From: an uncultured Paracoccaceae bacterium
GTDB taxonomy: Bacteria > Pseudomonadota > Alphaproteobacteria > Rhodobacterales > Rhodobacteraceae
Direction: 5' to 3'
NCBI GenBank assembly: GCA_943787785.1
Contig: CALSNT010000009.1
Location: 1-64,000 of the forward strand
DNA length: 64,000 nucleotides
Shown: positions 35,478-44,714 of the stretch, in pieces
How the letters are laid out: every line of letters begins with the position of its first letter
Numbering within the stretch: the stretch's first letter is position 1
Position numbers and translations under genes: made by a program
Notes under the pieces: model-generated
What the model saw: the letters and a program-made list of their open reading frames with translations, nothing else
Database searches by the model: none
What the model was told of the DNA's origin: nothing

Positions 35478-36337
35478 TGGCGGTCAGCGACGGCATATCT
35501 CCGCCCCGCCGGATCGGTCTGACCATGCCGCGCCGCCGATTGCTGACCCATGCTGTGATCTTCCTGGTGCTTGTGGGCCTGTGGGAGATTGGCAGCCGGG
35601 CAGGGTGGCTCGACCCGCTTTTCTATCCACGCCCGTCCAATATTCTGCGATCCTTCTGGCTGATCTACGTCCAGAACGGTAACGTCTGGTTCCACCTCTA
35701 TGCCACGCTTGGGCTGGTATTTGCGGGCTTCGTGGCAGGTTCGATTCTCGGTGTCGGCCTCGGCGCACTGGTCGGATTTCAGCCGCTGGTGCGGCGCTTT
35801 ATTAAACCCTACGTGATCGTGCTGGAGGCAACGCCACGCATCGCCGTAGCGCCTCTCCTGATTGCCGCGCTCGGCTTCGGCGCGCCCTCCAAAATTGCGA
35901 TCATCATGCTGGTCTGCTTTTTTGCGCCCTTCATCAACACGCTGTCGGGCGTGGTGAACGTCTCCGAAGATCGGCTGGAACTGTTCAACTCACTCGGCGC
36001 AGGCAAGATGCAGGTGCTGCGCAAGCTGGTCCTGCCCGAGGCATTGCCCGTCATCATGGCGGGCGAACGCCTCGCGCTTACCGCCGCCTTGTCCGGTGCG
36101 CTGGTGGCCGAGTTCATCCAGCGTGATCAAGGCATTGGATCGCTGATCCTGATCTACACGCGCAACCTCAACATGGCCTCGGCCTTCGCCTGCATCTTCA
36201 CGCTGACGATCATCGGTTTCCTGATTTTCCGGGGCATGGAGTGGATCGATAACCGCATCGCGTTCTGGAACACGGAAGCCGGGATGGCACGGGTGGGGAC
36301 AAAGCGCGCGCTGGCGTTCAGGGGGGCACATGGCTGA
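35477..36337 (+). CDS. ABC transporter permease (SsuC-like), first of two
   Basis: 286-residue inner-membrane permease with about six helices; the first is LLTHAVIFLVLVGLWEIGS, and an EAA-type loop is near LFNSLGAGKMQVLRKLVLPE. It overlaps the next permease by 8 bp, so the pair is translated together. Two different permease genes imply a heterodimeric channel, unlike the single permease of the 1174 operon. Confidence 0.9.
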   Translation: MAVSDGISPPRRIGLTMPRRRLLTHAVIFLVLVGLWEIGSRAGWLDPLFYPRPSNILRSFWLIYVQNGNVWFHLYATLGLVFAGFVAGSILGVGLGALVGFQPLVRRFIKPYVIVLEATPRIAVAPLLIAALGFGAPSKIAIIMLVCFFAPFINTLSGVVNVSEDRLELFNSLGAGKMQVLRKLVLPEALPVIMAGERLALTAALSGALVAEFIQRDQGIGSLILIYTRNLNMASAFACIFTLTIIGFLIFRGMEWIDNRIAFWNTEAGMARVGTKRALAFRGAHG

Positions 36338-37190
36338 TATCCCCGACGCACCTGACGCCGCAGGAGGACGCAGTTTCCGCACCGCCCGGTTGATCCCGCA
36401 TCTGGTCCTGTTCGCAGCAATTTTGATTATCTGGGAAGCGGCGGTGCGCACTGGCCTGATCACCTCGATCATCGTACCGATGCCCAGCAAAATCGGCGCG
36501 GCGATCTGGGAGCTTTATGTCGCCAAGGGCACGATTTATAAGCACTTCTTCATAACGTTGACCGAGGCGGTTGTCGGCTTCGCGATCGGAGCAGCAGTCG
36601 CGATCAGCCTCGCCGTTTTTTCAGCGCTATCGGAAACCTTCAAACGCTATGTCGCGCCCTATGCGATCGTCTTGAACGTGACGCCGGGCATCGCGCTGAC
36701 CCCGATCATCATCGCGTGGTTCGGGTTCGGGATGGGCTCGAAAATTGCGCTGGCCGCCGTCATCTCGTTCTTCCCGATTTTCGTGAACACGCTAACCGGG
36801 CTGATCCAGCGCGATGAGGACCGCGAAGAGTTATTCCGTTCTCTCGGTGGATCGGAGCGTCAGATATTCGCCAAGCTGCGCCTGCCGGCGGCCCTGCCAC
36901 TGCTGTTTGCGGGCCTCAAGATCGGCCTCACGACGGCGCTGATCGGGGCCGTGGTCGCCGAGTTCGCGCAGGCCACGGACGGCGTCGGTGTGCTGATGAG
37001 CCGGTTTTCGTTCCAACTTAACATGGCGGCCAGTTTGGCGACGTTGCTCAGCATGACGCTGATCGGATTGATACTGTTTTACTCGATGGAATTTCTCGAT
37101 GACCGGATCGTGTTCTGGCGTCGTGAAACGCGCAGGGCCGCAAAGTCCCGCGCGAAGACCCGGCGCTGGAAGGCGCAAATGGGTGAATAG
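36330..37190 (+). CDS. ABC transporter permease (SsuC-like), second of two
   Basis: 286 residues, homologous in layout to the preceding permease: first helix LIPHLVLFAAILIIWEAAV, coupling loop LFRSLGGSERQIFAKLRLP. It ends in a basic tail (RRETRRAAKSRAKTRR) on the cytoplasmic side. Partner of the 35477 permease, ATPase 34692 and binding protein 37223. Confidence 0.9.
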   Translation: MADIPDAPDAAGGRSFRTARLIPHLVLFAAILIIWEAAVRTGLITSIIVPMPSKIGAAIWELYVAKGTIYKHFFITLTEAVVGFAIGAAVAISLAVFSALSETFKRYVAPYAIVLNVTPGIALTPIIIAWFGFGMGSKIALAAVISFFPIFVNTLTGLIQRDEDREELFRSLGGSERQIFAKLRLPAALPLLFAGLKIGLTTALIGAVVAEFAQATDGVGVLMSRFSFQLNMAASLATLLSMTLIGLILFYSMEFLDDRIVFWRRETRRAAKSRAKTRRWKAQMGE

Positions 37191-37222
37191 CGAACGGACA
37201 ACTTCCTTGGGAGGAAAGTGAA

Positions 37223-38257
37223 ATGACTATGTTCAAGGCAATGATGCTGTCCACGGCGCTCGCCGTGACATCAATCCCGGCCGCCGTGATGGCGCAGGAG
37301 ACCGTAACGGTAATCAAACCGACGCCACGCTCGGCGGTGTTCTTCCCGCTCGTGGTGGGCGAAGCGCTCGGGTACTTTGAAGAAGAGGGTGTCAGCGTCA
37401 ATCTGCTGCCATCGGACACGTCGATCCCCTATGTGGCGTTCGTCCAGAACGGCCAGGCGGACCTGGCGATGCTGGACCCGAACGAGACCATTAACGCGGT
37501 CATCGCCGGCGCCAATATCAACACGGTTTACGAGGTCATGCAGAATGCGCCCGAAGGAATCGCGGTTCTGAAAGGCGGCGACTATACCTCAATGAGCGAT
37601 CTTGTCGGAACGACCGTCGGTCTGGTCTCTGACCGTGACCGGGCGTTCCTGCAGGCGGCAATGGACGTCGCAGGCCACTCGATCGATGATGTCGACACCG
37701 TGGTTTTGGGTGAAAGTGGCCCGACCCTGGCCGCTGCAATTCGTGACGGAACCGTCTCGGCGATCTCAGGATCGGTTTTCGACTGGGCCGCCCTGGTGGC
37801 CAATGGGATCGAGATTGACACCGTGACCCCGGATGAATTGCTGGCAAGCCCGGCGAACACGCTGGCGATCAATGCCGAAATGATCGACGACAAGCGCGCT
37901 ACGATGGAAGGTTTCTTCCGCGCCTGGTCAAAGGGCATGTACGTCGGAAAGGTCAATCCTGATGCGGTCGAGCAGATGCTGCGCAAGGCGGTTCCGGAAG
38001 AATGGGAAGTCGAAGCTGCCGGCATGGGACTGTTCCAAGGCGTGCTGCCGATGAACATCTCGACAACCGAGCGTCTGGGCGACCTTCAGTCCGACGTATG
38101 GACAGGCATCCAGCCGCGCATGGTCTCATCCGGAGCGATCGAGAATGAAGTCGATGTGTCGACCTTCCTCAATGACACCTACATTGACGCGGCCAATGAG
38201 TTTGACCGCGATGAGGTCGAGGCCGAGGCGAAAGCCTGGATGGACGACAACATGTAA
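37223..38257 (+). CDS. ABC transporter substrate-binding protein (NMT1/SsuA-like)
   Basis: 344-residue periplasmic binding protein with Sec signal peptide (MTMFKAMMLSTALAVTSIPA, cleaved near VMAQ). Conserved NMT1-type segments: FFPLVVGEALGYFEEEGV and YVAFVQNGQADLAMLDPNE, and a hinge region near SMSDLVGTTVGLVSD. GGGAGGAAAG precedes the ATG. It uses the Sec route, whereas the equivalent protein at 2972 uses Tat. A strong hairpin follows at 38287-38316. Confidence 0.92.
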   Translation: MTMFKAMMLSTALAVTSIPAAVMAQETVTVIKPTPRSAVFFPLVVGEALGYFEEEGVSVNLLPSDTSIPYVAFVQNGQADLAMLDPNETINAVIAGANINTVYEVMQNAPEGIAVLKGGDYTSMSDLVGTTVGLVSDRDRAFLQAAMDVAGHSIDDVDTVVLGESGPTLAAAIRDGTVSAISGSVFDWAALVANGIEIDTVTPDELLASPANTLAINAEMIDDKRATMEGFFRAWSKGMYVGKVNPDAVEQMLRKAVPEEWEVEAAGMGLFQGVLPMNISTTERLGDLQSDVWTGIQPRMVSSGAIENEVDVSTFLNDTYIDAANEFDRDEVEAEAKAWMDDNM

Positions 38258-38286
38258 GCGGTCCCTCAGACCGGCCAAATTGAACG

Positions 38287-38316
38287 GCTGCCGGGCGACC
38301 ATTTTTGCCCGGCAGC
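38287..38316 (+). promoter_or_regulatory. Intercistronic hairpin after the binding-protein gene
   Basis: Perfect 10-bp stem GCTGCCGGGC/GCCCGGCAGC with a 10-nt loop that ends in five T. Located between the binding-protein stop and the amidohydrolase start; probable transcript stabiliser or attenuator. Confidence 0.55.
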
Positions 38317-38353
38317 GCCATTTACAATTTTCTGAAACGACAGGGTTTCGCCC

Positions 38354-39442
38354 ATGACACATGCAACCATCGACACCGCCGATCTGGGCGACTCCATCAA
38401 CCGCTACGGCCCGACCTCCGGGCGCGCGACACCGACCGGCACACACCGGCTGGATAGCAAGACAATCGACATCCACGCCCACGTGATGATCCCGGCAGGG
38501 TTCGAGTATATGGGTCCGCATATGGATGTCACCAAGATCGCGATGGTCAAACATTCCAACCAGGAAACCCGCGACATCAACATGCAGCAGGACAAGGACC
38601 GCACCGTCGCGATGACCGATCAGGATGATCGGATGCGGGTGCTGGACGCGCAGGGGATCGACATGCAGGTCGTCGCCCCGCCGCCGTTCCAATGCTGGTA
38701 TCAGTCGCCCGATGAACATTGCATCAAGGGCAGCGAAATCGTGAACGATGGTCTGGCCGAATGGGTCGGTCGCCGACCCGACCGTTTCGCGGCGATGGGG
38801 ACGCTTCCAATGACCGACCCGGCCGCCGCCGTGACCGAGTTGGAACGCTGCATGGGCGAGCTGGGGATGAAGGGCGTCGAGATTCTGACCAACATCGACG
38901 GGGAAGAACTGGCCTCGAAACGGTTCGAGCCGGTCTGGAAAAAGGCCGAAGAACTGGGCGCACTGGTGATGATCCATCCGAATGGCTTCACCCACGGGGA
39001 TCGCTTTCACGACTATTATTTCGCCAACGTCATGGGTAACCCGCTGGAAACCTCGATGGCAGTCGCGCACCTGATCTTCTCGGGCACGATGGAGCGTTGC
39101 CCGGATCTGAAGGTTCTGGCGGTGCATGGCGGAGGCTTTTTGCCCGCCTATTCGGCGCGGATGGATCACGCCTGGGGTGCGCGTAAGGACAGCAACGCCG
39201 GGTTGCCACATCCGCCCACCCATTACCTGCGCAAGATGTGGTTCGACTCGGTGGTCTTCTCGGATCACCAACTGGAGTATTTGGTCAGCACCTATGGAGC
39301 CGAAAAGATCGTGATGGGGACGGACTACCCTTATGACATGGCCGACTACGATCCGGTCGAACACGTGGTCAGCAGCGCCTTGTCGGATGGCGACAAGGCC
39401 AAGGTCGCAGGGCTGAGTGCTGCCGCGCTTTTAGGCCTCTGA
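38354..39442 (+). CDS. Amidohydrolase-2 / ACMSD-family metal-dependent hydrolase or decarboxylase
   Basis: 362-residue TIM-barrel enzyme. Metal-site motifs are TIDIHAHVM (H-x-H), MIHPNGF, LAVHGGGFLPAYSARMDHAW and GTDYPYDM (late Asp). The family includes 2-amino-3-carboxymuconate-semialdehyde decarboxylase, gamma-resorcylate and 5-carboxyvanillate decarboxylases, all acting on aromatic or muconate-type acids. Position right after an ABC importer suggests it acts on the imported acid. It is followed 4 bp later by the dehydrogenase at 39447. Confidence 0.9.
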   Translation: MTHATIDTADLGDSINRYGPTSGRATPTGTHRLDSKTIDIHAHVMIPAGFEYMGPHMDVTKIAMVKHSNQETRDINMQQDKDRTVAMTDQDDRMRVLDAQGIDMQVVAPPPFQCWYQSPDEHCIKGSEIVNDGLAEWVGRRPDRFAAMGTLPMTDPAAAVTELERCMGELGMKGVEILTNIDGEELASKRFEPVWKKAEELGALVMIHPNGFTHGDRFHDYYFANVMGNPLETSMAVAHLIFSGTMERCPDLKVLAVHGGGFLPAYSARMDHAWGARKDSNAGLPHPPTHYLRKMWFDSVVFSDHQLEYLVSTYGAEKIVMGTDYPYDMADYDPVEHVVSSALSDGDKAKVAGLSAAALLGL

Positions 39443-39446
39443 CGCA

Positions 39447-40313
39447 ATGACCGTCGGGATCATCGGTCTGGGCATCATGGGTAGCGCCTATGCGGCCAAC
39501 TTGCTGAAAGCCGGGGTCGACGTCATCGGAGTTGATCCGGTGGCAGCCGGACGTGACCGATTGATCGAGGCCGGTGGTCGGGCCGAGGCAACGCCCGGCG
39601 ACTGGTTGCGCGACTGCGATCTGGTGATCCTGTCGTTGGCCTCGCCCAAGGTGCTGGCTGCGGTTGTTGACGAAATGGCCGGGATGTTGGCTCCGGGGCA
39701 AATCGTCCTGGAAACCGGGACGTTTGCGCTCGCCGACAAGCAGGCAGCGCAGCAGCGGCTGGAGGGCGCGGGCGTGATCCTGCTCGACTGCCCGGTCAGT
39801 GGCACTGGTGCGCAGGCAGCGGTCGGCGATCTGGTGATGATGGCTTCTGGACCTGCAGAGGCAGTGGCCAAGGCCAAAACCTTCATGGCGCATTTCACTA
39901 AGGCGGTGATCGAGGCGGGCGATTTCGGCGCGGGCATTCAGTTGAAATTCGTCGCCAACCATGCGGTCGCACTGCACAACGCGGCCGCCGGAGAGGTCCT
40001 GAATTACGCCGACGCGCTGGGGCTGGACCGAAATGTGGTCTATGGCCTTTTGAGTAGCGGGGCCGGGCAGTCGAAAATGCTCGACCTGCGGATGCCCCTG
40101 ATGATTTCGGGCGACTACGACCCACCAACCGCCAGCCTGAAGATGTTCGAGAAGGATCTGAGTCTGATCACTGCCGACATCAAGCGGCTGGGGGTGCAGG
40201 CCCCGATGCTGGATGTTGTGGACCGCCTGTATGAGACCGCAATGGCGGACCTGCCGGAGACTCACGATACGGCGGCGGTGTTCGAGGTTTATCGGAGCGG
40301 GAAGGCAGGGTAG
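39447..40313 (+). CDS. 3-hydroxyisobutyrate dehydrogenase-family NAD(P)-dependent oxidoreductase
   Basis: 288 residues. Rossmann motif GIIGLGIMGSAYAANLLKAG at the start, family substrate loop DCPVSGTGAQAA, and the catalytic Lys segment QLKFVANHAV. Acts on beta-hydroxyacids such as 3-hydroxyisobutyrate or tartronate semialdehyde. Last gene of the rightward set; it converges with the Gfo/Idh gene across a 251-bp spacer in which I see no gene. Confidence 0.9.
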   Translation: MTVGIIGLGIMGSAYAANLLKAGVDVIGVDPVAAGRDRLIEAGGRAEATPGDWLRDCDLVILSLASPKVLAAVVDEMAGMLAPGQIVLETGTFALADKQAAQQRLEGAGVILLDCPVSGTGAQAAVGDLVMMASGPAEAVAKAKTFMAHFTKAVIEAGDFGAGIQLKFVANHAVALHNAAAGEVLNYADALGLDRNVVYGLLSSGAGQSKMLDLRMPLMISGDYDPPTASLKMFEKDLSLITADIKRLGVQAPMLDVVDRLYETAMADLPETHDTAAVFEVYRSGKAG

Positions 40314-40564
40314 GGCGGTGCAAGTCGCACTCTGACCGGGCTACAGTCGATTACCTTTCAAAATGCCCAGCGGTTGAGGCTTCTTTGTGCACGGAACAAG
40401 GCGAAGCCGCCATGCACTCGCCAGCCCGTCCGGGCGGGTTGGCGACTTGGAGAGGTCCGCTCCTCCCACAGATTTGACGGGCATACGCCACCATCCAAGT
40501 GCCCCAAACCAACGTCGCATCGCCAACCCCCGGGCTGGCAAGCGCACGGGCTTGGCCCCCGCTT

Positions 40565-41557
40565 CTAAGGCCGCTCCACCGTCCCGTTCTCCGCGGACCG
40601 CACAATCGCCTCCAGCACCTCGATGTTATGTACCAGTTCGAACGCCGAATAGGGGTAGGGCGCGCGGCCCGCGATGGCGTCTGCGAAGGCCCCCAGGTTG
40701 GCGGTGACGCTGTCGCTCCAGGCAAATTCCTCGGTCACATCGTCGTCGATCGAGCGATACTTCTGCATCGTCACCTTTCCGCCCGGCGTGTCCGGGTGCG
40801 TCGCGTTACGCACCTCGACCCACATGTCGCTGCCGAACACATGGGTGCGCAGGAAATGCGGCGTATGCAGGATCGCCTGCAGGGTGGCCGTCATGCCTTC
40901 CTCGAATTGCAACTGGACGCTGACCACGTCGCCGGTCTCCCACCCCAGCGAGCGGTCAGCGGTGACGGCTGCAACACTCTCAACCCGCCCGAAGAACGAG
41001 ATCAGCATATCGGTCAGGTGAATGCCCATCTGCGTCATCCCCGCCGCCGGAGCCATCGCTTTGGAGGTCCGCCAGGACCCAGCAGGCAGGTCGATCAGCT
41101 TGTCGTGGCTGAAGGCAAGCTCGGAATGCATGATCGTTCCCAAAGCACCCTGATCCAGCAGATCGCGCAAGGCTAGTATCGCCGGTTCAAAGCGACGTTC
41201 GTGACCGACGCCCAGCACCAGCCCACGGTCATGGCAGGCGGCAACACTCGCGCGCGCGCCGGCGGCAGTAAGCGACAGGGGCTTTTCGCAGAACACATGT
41301 TTGCCAGCGGCTGCCGCCTGCGCGACCTGCGTGTCATGTTGGTCGTTGGGCGAGGTCAGGATGACTGCGGTAACCCCATCGACCAACGCTTCTTCAAAAC
41401 GTGGTACAGGCACCAGCCCCATTTCCCGGATCACCGCGTGGTTTCCGGTTGCCGGTTCCACGACCATGCGCAGGTCAAAGCCGGGGTGATTCTTCAGGCG
41501 GCGTGCGATGTGCTGGCCCCACCACCCGAACCCGACCAGAGCAACTGACAGGGTCAT
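40565..41557 (-). CDS. Gfo/Idh/MocA-family oxidoreductase
   Basis: 330 residues. Nucleotide-binding LVGFGWWGQHIARRL and the diagnostic VFCEKPLSLTA are present, followed by the C-terminal alpha/beta domain. The ATG overlaps the preceding gene's stop by 4 bp (ATGA), so it is translationally coupled to the dehydrogenase at 41554. Probably oxidises a cyclic polyol, sugar or hydroxyacid. Confidence 0.9.
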   Translation of the reverse strand: MTLSVALVGFGWWGQHIARRLKNHPGFDLRMVVEPATGNHAVIREMGLVPVPRFEEALVDGVTAVILTSPNDQHDTQVAQAAAAGKHVFCEKPLSLTAAGARASVAACHDRGLVLGVGHERRFEPAILALRDLLDQGALGTIMHSELAFSHDKLIDLPAGSWRTSKAMAPAAGMTQMGIHLTDMLISFFGRVESVAAVTADRSLGWETGDVVSVQLQFEEGMTATLQAILHTPHFLRTHVFGSDMWVEVRNATHPDTPGGKVTMQKYRSIDDDVTEEFAWSDSVTANLGAFADAIAGRAPYPYSAFELVHNIEVLEAIVRSAENGTVERP

Positions 41558-42432
41558 GCGGATGAACCTTGCCCAAACACGCCGTAAAGCGAGGTGTCAT
41601 GGTCGCCCCAGCCAGCCTCCTGCGCCTTCAGGGCTTTTGCGAGGGCGGCGCTTACCACCTCGGACGGCACGCCATGCTGCGCCGCCAGTGCCTGCATCAA
41701 CCCCATGTCCTTGACGCCATTGTTCAACGCCAGCGAGACACCACCGGGATCACCGGAATTACGCATAGCCGCAACAGGTGGCACCCGGTTCTTCGCAGCT
41801 CCAATCGCGCCCGAGCTATCGATCAGCAGCGATACAGCCATATCAGCGTCGATGCCCTGGCCTTGCGCCAGCCCCAGCGCTTCGCCTACCGCGCCCCAAT
41901 AGACCATCAGCGGCAGGTTGATCGCCAATTTCATCGCCGCTCCGGTGCCGACGGGGCCGAGGTGTTCCAGCCGCCGGGTAATCTGGCGCAGAACCGGCTC
42001 GGCGGCTGTGAAGGCTGCGCCACTGCCGCCCGCCAAACCAAGCAGTTGACCCGCGCGGGCCGGGCCGATCGTTCCGCCAACGGGGCATTCCAGGAACAAG
42101 CCACCTTGCGCGTTCACCGCGGCTTCCAACCGCTGAACCTGTTCCGGAGAGGTCGTACACATCTCGACCACGACCTTGCCGCTCAGGTCAGCAGAACAAA
42201 CACCGTTGTCGCCGAAATAGGCGGCCTCGATTGCGGTATCATTGGCAAGGACGGACAGGATTACCGTCGCAGCTTCGGTTGCCCGAGCGGGCGTCGTGGC
42301 TACCTCAGTGTTCTCGACGCCCTTGGCGCGGGCAGCGGTGCGGTTCCAGAGGGTCAGATTATGCCCTTCGCTGGCCAGACGCTCCGCAATCGCGCGGCCC
42401 ATTTTTCCGATTCCTATGATTGCTACGTCCAT
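41554..42432 (-). CDS. 3-hydroxyisobutyrate dehydrogenase-family oxidoreductase, second
   Basis: 292 residues. VAIIGIGKMGRAIAERLASEG nucleotide site, ECPVGGTIGPARAG substrate loop, and catalytic Lys in AAMKLAINL. The ATG at 42432 has GGCAGGAGATC upstream; a frame to 42570 extends into the LysR gene and is unsupported. Paired with a Gfo/Idh enzyme and controlled perhaps by the LysR gene upstream on the same strand. Confidence 0.9.
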   Translation of the reverse strand: MDVAIIGIGKMGRAIAERLASEGHNLTLWNRTAARAKGVENTEVATTPARATEAATVILSVLANDTAIEAAYFGDNGVCSADLSGKVVVEMCTTSPEQVQRLEAAVNAQGGLFLECPVGGTIGPARAGQLLGLAGGSGAAFTAAEPVLRQITRRLEHLGPVGTGAAMKLAINLPLMVYWGAVGEALGLAQGQGIDADMAVSLLIDSSGAIGAAKNRVPPVAAMRNSGDPGGVSLALNNGVKDMGLMQALAAQHGVPSEVVSAALAKALKAQEAGWGDHDTSLYGVFGQGSSA

Positions 42433-42505
42433 GCTGATCTCCTGCCTTCGCTGTCGAAAGTTCCCTGCGCCAAGTTTGCCGGAAACGAGTGGCGCAAGCG
42501 CATAA

Positions 42506-43480
42506 TCATTTCTGATGCACGGCTTCGTCCTGCGCGATAGACCTCGTATCGAGGTCGGTCCAGTCGGCAAGAATCCGGTTTACATGAGTGGTGAGGGCGT
42601 CCGCCAGAAGCTGGGCCGCACGGGGCAGCGGGCTTTCGGTTTTCTGCACCAGCACGTAGTCGAAATTCATCGGCGGATCGCTTAACAGGTTCAGCTTGCG
42701 CATCTGCCCGTCCTTGTCTGCATGGCATATTGCCGAGGGCAGAATTGCCATCCAATCCGTTTTGCCGACCATCTCCAAAGTGCCCAACATGCCGTCCATC
42801 TCCATTATTTCTGCGCAATGGACGCCGTGGGCGCTCAGTAACGTGTCGATCCGACTGCGCCGAATGTTGGACTTGCTTGGCACGATCAACCGTGCGCCTG
42901 ACAGGACTGAGAGCGGAGCCGAACCAAGGTGCGCGTGATCCGGCAGCGCGCCGGGGCGCGCGACGATCATCTCGCGGTCGCGGCCAACGAAACGCGCGGT
43001 CAATCCGGTCGGCATGTCGCCGGACGGGACAATGGCGAAATCGAGTTCACCGTCCAGAACACGTCGCAGCAACGCACCGCTATACTCTTCGAGCAAGCTG
43101 AGTTCGACCTTTGGAAAACCGCTTTTATATTGCTCCAGCGCCGGGGTCAGGACCGAACGGGTCAGCGACGGGATCAACCCGAACCGGACCAGCCCGGTGA
43201 TGTCGTCGTTCATCTCGGCCAGGTCGGTCTCCAGTGCCAGCAACGCACTGACGATGGCCTGACCTTCGCGATATACAATCTGCCCGGCGGGCGTCAGGCT
43301 GTAGTCCTTGCGGGTCCGGTTCAGCAGCGGTGTGCCAAGCTTCAGTTCGAGGTTCTTAACCTGCGTGGACATGCCCGACTGGGTCGCGTTTTCCCGCTCG
43401 GCGGCCTTGGAAAAGGACTGTGCCTCGTAAACGGCGAGGAACGCACGCAGGCCGTTGATACTGATTTTCGGGATCGGCAA
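42506..43480 (-). CDS. LysR-family transcriptional regulator
   Basis: 324 residues. N-terminal winged HTH of LTTR type (ISINGLRAFLAVYEAQSFSK, then NLELKLGTPLLNRTRKDYSL) and a periplasmic-binding-like effector domain (FGLIPSLTRSVLTPAL). It is divergent from the flavin reductase gene with a 106-bp spacer that contains the small palindrome GAATATTC near 43502-43509, and is followed by the 42432 dehydrogenase on the same strand. A likely controller of one or both sides. Confidence 0.9.
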   Translation of the reverse strand: MPIPKISINGLRAFLAVYEAQSFSKAAERENATQSGMSTQVKNLELKLGTPLLNRTRKDYSLTPAGQIVYREGQAIVSALLALETDLAEMNDDITGLVRFGLIPSLTRSVLTPALEQYKSGFPKVELSLLEEYSGALLRRVLDGELDFAIVPSGDMPTGLTARFVGRDREMIVARPGALPDHAHLGSAPLSVLSGARLIVPSKSNIRRSRIDTLLSAHGVHCAEIMEMDGMLGTLEMVGKTDWMAILPSAICHADKDGQMRKLNLLSDPPMNFDYVLVQKTESPLPRAAQLLADALTTHVNRILADWTDLDTRSIAQDEAVHQK

Positions 43481-43586
43481 CGGGTTCCCTATCGGTTTCT
43501 GGAATATTCGCTATGAGGAAGTATCATTTCTGGTGATTTGTCTAGTGCCGTAAACCAAACTCGCAGAATAAGTGAAGGAAAACCCA

Positions 43587-44087
43587 GTGTTGGATGCCGT
43601 TTCGGATACCAAGCAGTTTGATCTCCGCGCCTTGCGCAATGCCTTTGGGCGCTTCGCAACGGGGGTCGCGGTGGTGTCGCTGACTGACGCAGACGGTCAG
43701 GCGACGGGTGTCACGATCAGCTCGTTTTCCTCACTCAGCCTTGAGCCGCCGCTTTGTCTGTTCTCTCTGGGTAAAAACCAGGTCAGTTGCCGCTGGATCG
43801 AGGCTGGGAACGGGTTCAACGTCAATATTCTGCGCGATGATCAGCAGGGGGCGGCATGGCAGTTCGCCAAACCGTCCGAGGATAAATTTGACGGTGTGGC
43901 GTGGTACGAAGGGCGTAACGGGTTGCCGGTGATCGCGGACAACCTGTGCCACTTTGAATGCGCGCATTGGGAGACCTATGACGGCGGCGATCACATCATT
44001 GTCGTGGGTCGGATTGACCATTTTGAAGAGGGGCGCGGCGATCCGCTGGTGTTCTATCGCGGCGCAATGGCGACAGTTTCACAATGA
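43587..44087 (+). CDS. Flavin reductase-like FMN-binding protein
   Basis: 166 residues with the split-barrel flavin reductase fold: ALRNAFGRFATGVAVVSL, GVTISSFSSLSLEPPLCLFSL (FMN site) and the late GDHIIVVGRIDHFE with DPLVFYRG. Members supply reduced flavin to two-component monooxygenases. GTG 43587 has GAAGGAA at good spacing; a GTG at 43572 is possible. It overlaps the next gene by 4 bp. No matching oxygenase is adjacent; the monooxygenase at 46441 is a one-component type. Confidence 0.88.
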   Translation: MLDAVSDTKQFDLRALRNAFGRFATGVAVVSLTDADGQATGVTISSFSSLSLEPPLCLFSLGKNQVSCRWIEAGNGFNVNILRDDQQGAAWQFAKPSEDKFDGVAWYEGRNGLPVIADNLCHFECAHWETYDGGDHIIVVGRIDHFEEGRGDPLVFYRGAMATVSQ

Positions 44088-44674
44088 ATGAAGAACCGTC
44101 GCGCCGCTATCGCGGCCCGGAAAAGGCCGAATTCTCAACGGATCAGAGCAAGGTTTTTGAGCGGATTGCGGCTGGGCCGCGCGGCGATGTGGTTGGTCCG
44201 CTAAAAGTCTGGCTGGGTTCGCCCGCGATGGCGGATCGCGCGCAAGCGCTTGGGCAGTTTGCTCGCTATGACAGCAGCCTCGCCCCACACCTGTCCGAAC
44301 TGGCGATCCTCGTTACGGCGCGGATCTGGTCGTCGGGGTTTGAATGGGCTCATCATGTGCCAATTGCGCTGGCGGCTGGCATCTCTGAAGAAGCCGTTGC
44401 CGCCATCGGTCAGGGGCAGCGCCCGGTGCTTCCGGAAACGGATATGCAGGCCGTTTTCGAGGCCGCAGTGGAATTGCACCGCGACAGGGTGATTTCGGAC
44501 CCGGTCTATCAACGAGCCGAGGCGTCACTGGGTGCGCAGGGCCTTGTCGATCTGGTGGCGATCTGCGGCTATTACACGTTGATTTCGATGACGATCAACG
44601 CATTCGAGGTGCCGGACGGTGATGGCCCGGCGATTCCCGTTCTGGACCTCGCGCCGGAAAAGATGTTTCGTTGA
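44084..44674 (+). CDS. Carboxymuconolactone decarboxylase-family protein
   Basis: 196 residues, all-helical. The CMD core carries ELAILVTARIWSSGFEWAHH with E-x2-H and no C-x2-C, so it is of the decarboxylase/hydrolase-like rather than AhpD peroxidase type. The end contains VDLVAICGYYTLISMTINAF. It overlaps the flavin reductase gene by 4 bp (ATGA). Role in aromatic-acid breakdown is inferred from family. Confidence 0.87.
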   Translation: MNEEPSRRYRGPEKAEFSTDQSKVFERIAAGPRGDVVGPLKVWLGSPAMADRAQALGQFARYDSSLAPHLSELAILVTARIWSSGFEWAHHVPIALAAGISEEAVAAIGQGQRPVLPETDMQAVFEAAVELHRDRVISDPVYQRAEASLGAQGLVDLVAICGYYTLISMTINAFEVPDGDGPAIPVLDLAPEKMFR

Positions 44675-44714
44675 GCGGGTTGGGTGTCGCCCTTCCAGAG
44701 CCGGAGCCTGCAAC

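Noticed and set aside
38126-39364. Long antisense frame (412 codons) over the amidohydrolase gene
   Set aside because: Mirror of a strongly supported gene in GC-rich DNA; His/Arg/Gln-rich translation with no domain.
41569-42540. Long antisense frame (323 codons) over the dehydrogenase at 41554
   Set aside because: Shadow of a gene with clear Rossmann motifs on the other strand.
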